Source of the DNA: Burkholderiales bacterium
GTDB lineage: Bacteria; Pseudomonadota; Gammaproteobacteria; Burkholderiales; Burkholderiaceae_C
Direction: 5' to 3'
Length of the DNA: 16,119 nucleotides
Assembly (NCBI GenBank): GCA_025352345.1
Contig: JANXTP010000355.1
Location: 1-16,119 of the forward strand
Shown piece after piece: positions 15,843 to 16,119 of the stretch. A model generated the notes under the pieces. The model was not told the DNA's origin. It worked only from the letters and a program-made list of their open reading frames with translations, and made no database searches. Each line of letters starts with the position of its first letter. Position 1 is the first letter of the stretch. The translations under genes and the position numbers were made by a program.

Positions 15843-16095
15843 AAAAAGAGGGCCTGAACACCAGCCATTTGAGTGGCTCGCTTCGGCTACACGCCTACTT
15901 CAACGGCTCTGGCCCGAGAACATGAACCGGACTACTTCAGTGGTTACCTCGCTCAGTTTCAAACATGCGGTCTCGCTGCGCCTCGACCCTGTCGGGTCCT
16001 CGGCTTGGCTTCTTGTGCCAGAGACTCTGCCGGTCGCCTCTTGCCGAAGCGTGGCGGCCAAATGGGCTGGTGTTCAGGCCCTTTGCTTTGGTGAC

Positions 16096-16119
16096 TTTCA
16101 TTTGGGCCCGCAAATGAAA
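16096..16119. repeat. Right capping hairpin of the element, incomplete
   Basis: TTTCATTTG (16096-16104), loop GGCCCG (16105-16110) and CAAATGAAA (16111-16119) form a perfect 9-bp stem up to the last base of the window. The preceding GGTGAC (16090-16095) suggests the stem continues with GTCACC just outside, mirroring the left hairpin. Confidence 0.7.

Larger units (their letters stand above)
15766..16119. other. 354-bp non-coding tail after purH
   Basis: No credible gene is seen here. A 73-codon open frame on the plus strand (15873-16094) crosses both inverted-repeat arms, looks like no known protein and has no ribosome site. The first 44 bp are a spacer with a stem GCCGGG (15787-15792) / CCCGGC (15799-15804) that might help end purH transcription but has no direct T-run. 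From 15810 onward the sequence is a composite inverted-repeat element. Confidence 0.7.
15810..16119. repeat. Composite inverted-repeat element, cut off by the window end
   Basis: Two inverted arms flank a core of about 155 bp (15888-16042). The left inner arm (15850-15887) and right inner arm (16043-16081) match in about 33 of 39 aligned positions, the outermost 17 (GGGCCTGAACACCAGCC) without a mismatch. The similarity continues outward: AAAGTAACCAAA (15834-15845) faces TTTGGTGACTTT (16087-16098), 11 of 12. Each end is capped by its own hairpin (15810-15842, and 16096 to the window end). The core carries a second, smaller inverted pair, CTCTGGC (15907-15913) and GCCAGAG (16017-16023), a stem GACCC/GGGTC (15985-15998) and a direct repeat CTACTTCA (15895-15902 and 15932-15939). 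No transposase or clear target duplication is visible. It may be a family of dispersed intergenic repeats or a non-autonomous mobile element. Confidence 0.75.

Noticed and set aside
15873..16094. 73-codon open frame in the tail region
   Set aside because: It spans both arms of the inverted repeat, has no Shine-Dalgarno and no recognisable protein features.

Overview
The window is GC-rich chromosomal DNA. Gene content and order point to a betaproteobacterium of the order Burkholderiales, probably near the Comamonadaceae or the Leptothrix/Sphaerotilus/Rubrivivax group. The clues are dusB-fis-purH, aroQ-accB-accC-prmA followed by a DUF3426 zinc-ribbon gene and a PfkB-type kinase, an Ala/Lys-rich histone H1-like protein ending in a WPFPTG-type tail, and a polyhydroxyalkanoate phasin. 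This placement is inferred from recalled synteny and protein flavour, not from a search.

Layout. At 1-219 is the 3' end of a plus-strand histone H1-like gene, closed by a strong hairpin terminator at 259-283. Almost everything from 310 to 11567 lies on the minus strand and reads leftward in two blocks. The upstream block (11567 to 5765) is an RNB-domain exoribonuclease, a TonB-type energy transducer, aroE, mtgA, a conserved protein of unknown function and a TlpA-like thioredoxin. Three of its five junctions are 4-bp ATGA overlaps, so translational coupling is likely. After a 143-bp gap, the second block (5621 to 310) is aroQ, accB, accC, prmA, a DUF3426 zinc-ribbon membrane protein and a PfkB-family kinase. 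It joins shikimate synthesis, the first step of fatty-acid synthesis and ribosomal protein L11 methylation.

A divergent intergenic region (11568-11654) separates the minus-strand block from a plus-strand phasin gene, which converges on a minus-strand YqaA-like membrane protein gene. Divergent from that is dusB-fis-purH (12853-15765): dusB and fis overlap by 4 bp, and purH follows after 25 bp. The last 354 bp (15766-16119) hold no credible gene. They hold a composite inverted-repeat element, with hairpin-tipped arms flanking a roughly 155-bp core, that runs off the window end.

Most of the window is conserved housekeeping DNA, and I see no defence, secretion or biosynthetic island. The least explained items are the inverted-repeat element, the unknown protein between mtgA and the thioredoxin gene, and the orphan TonB-type protein. 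Several start codons were moved from the longest open frame to a downstream ATG; reasons are given in each entry.
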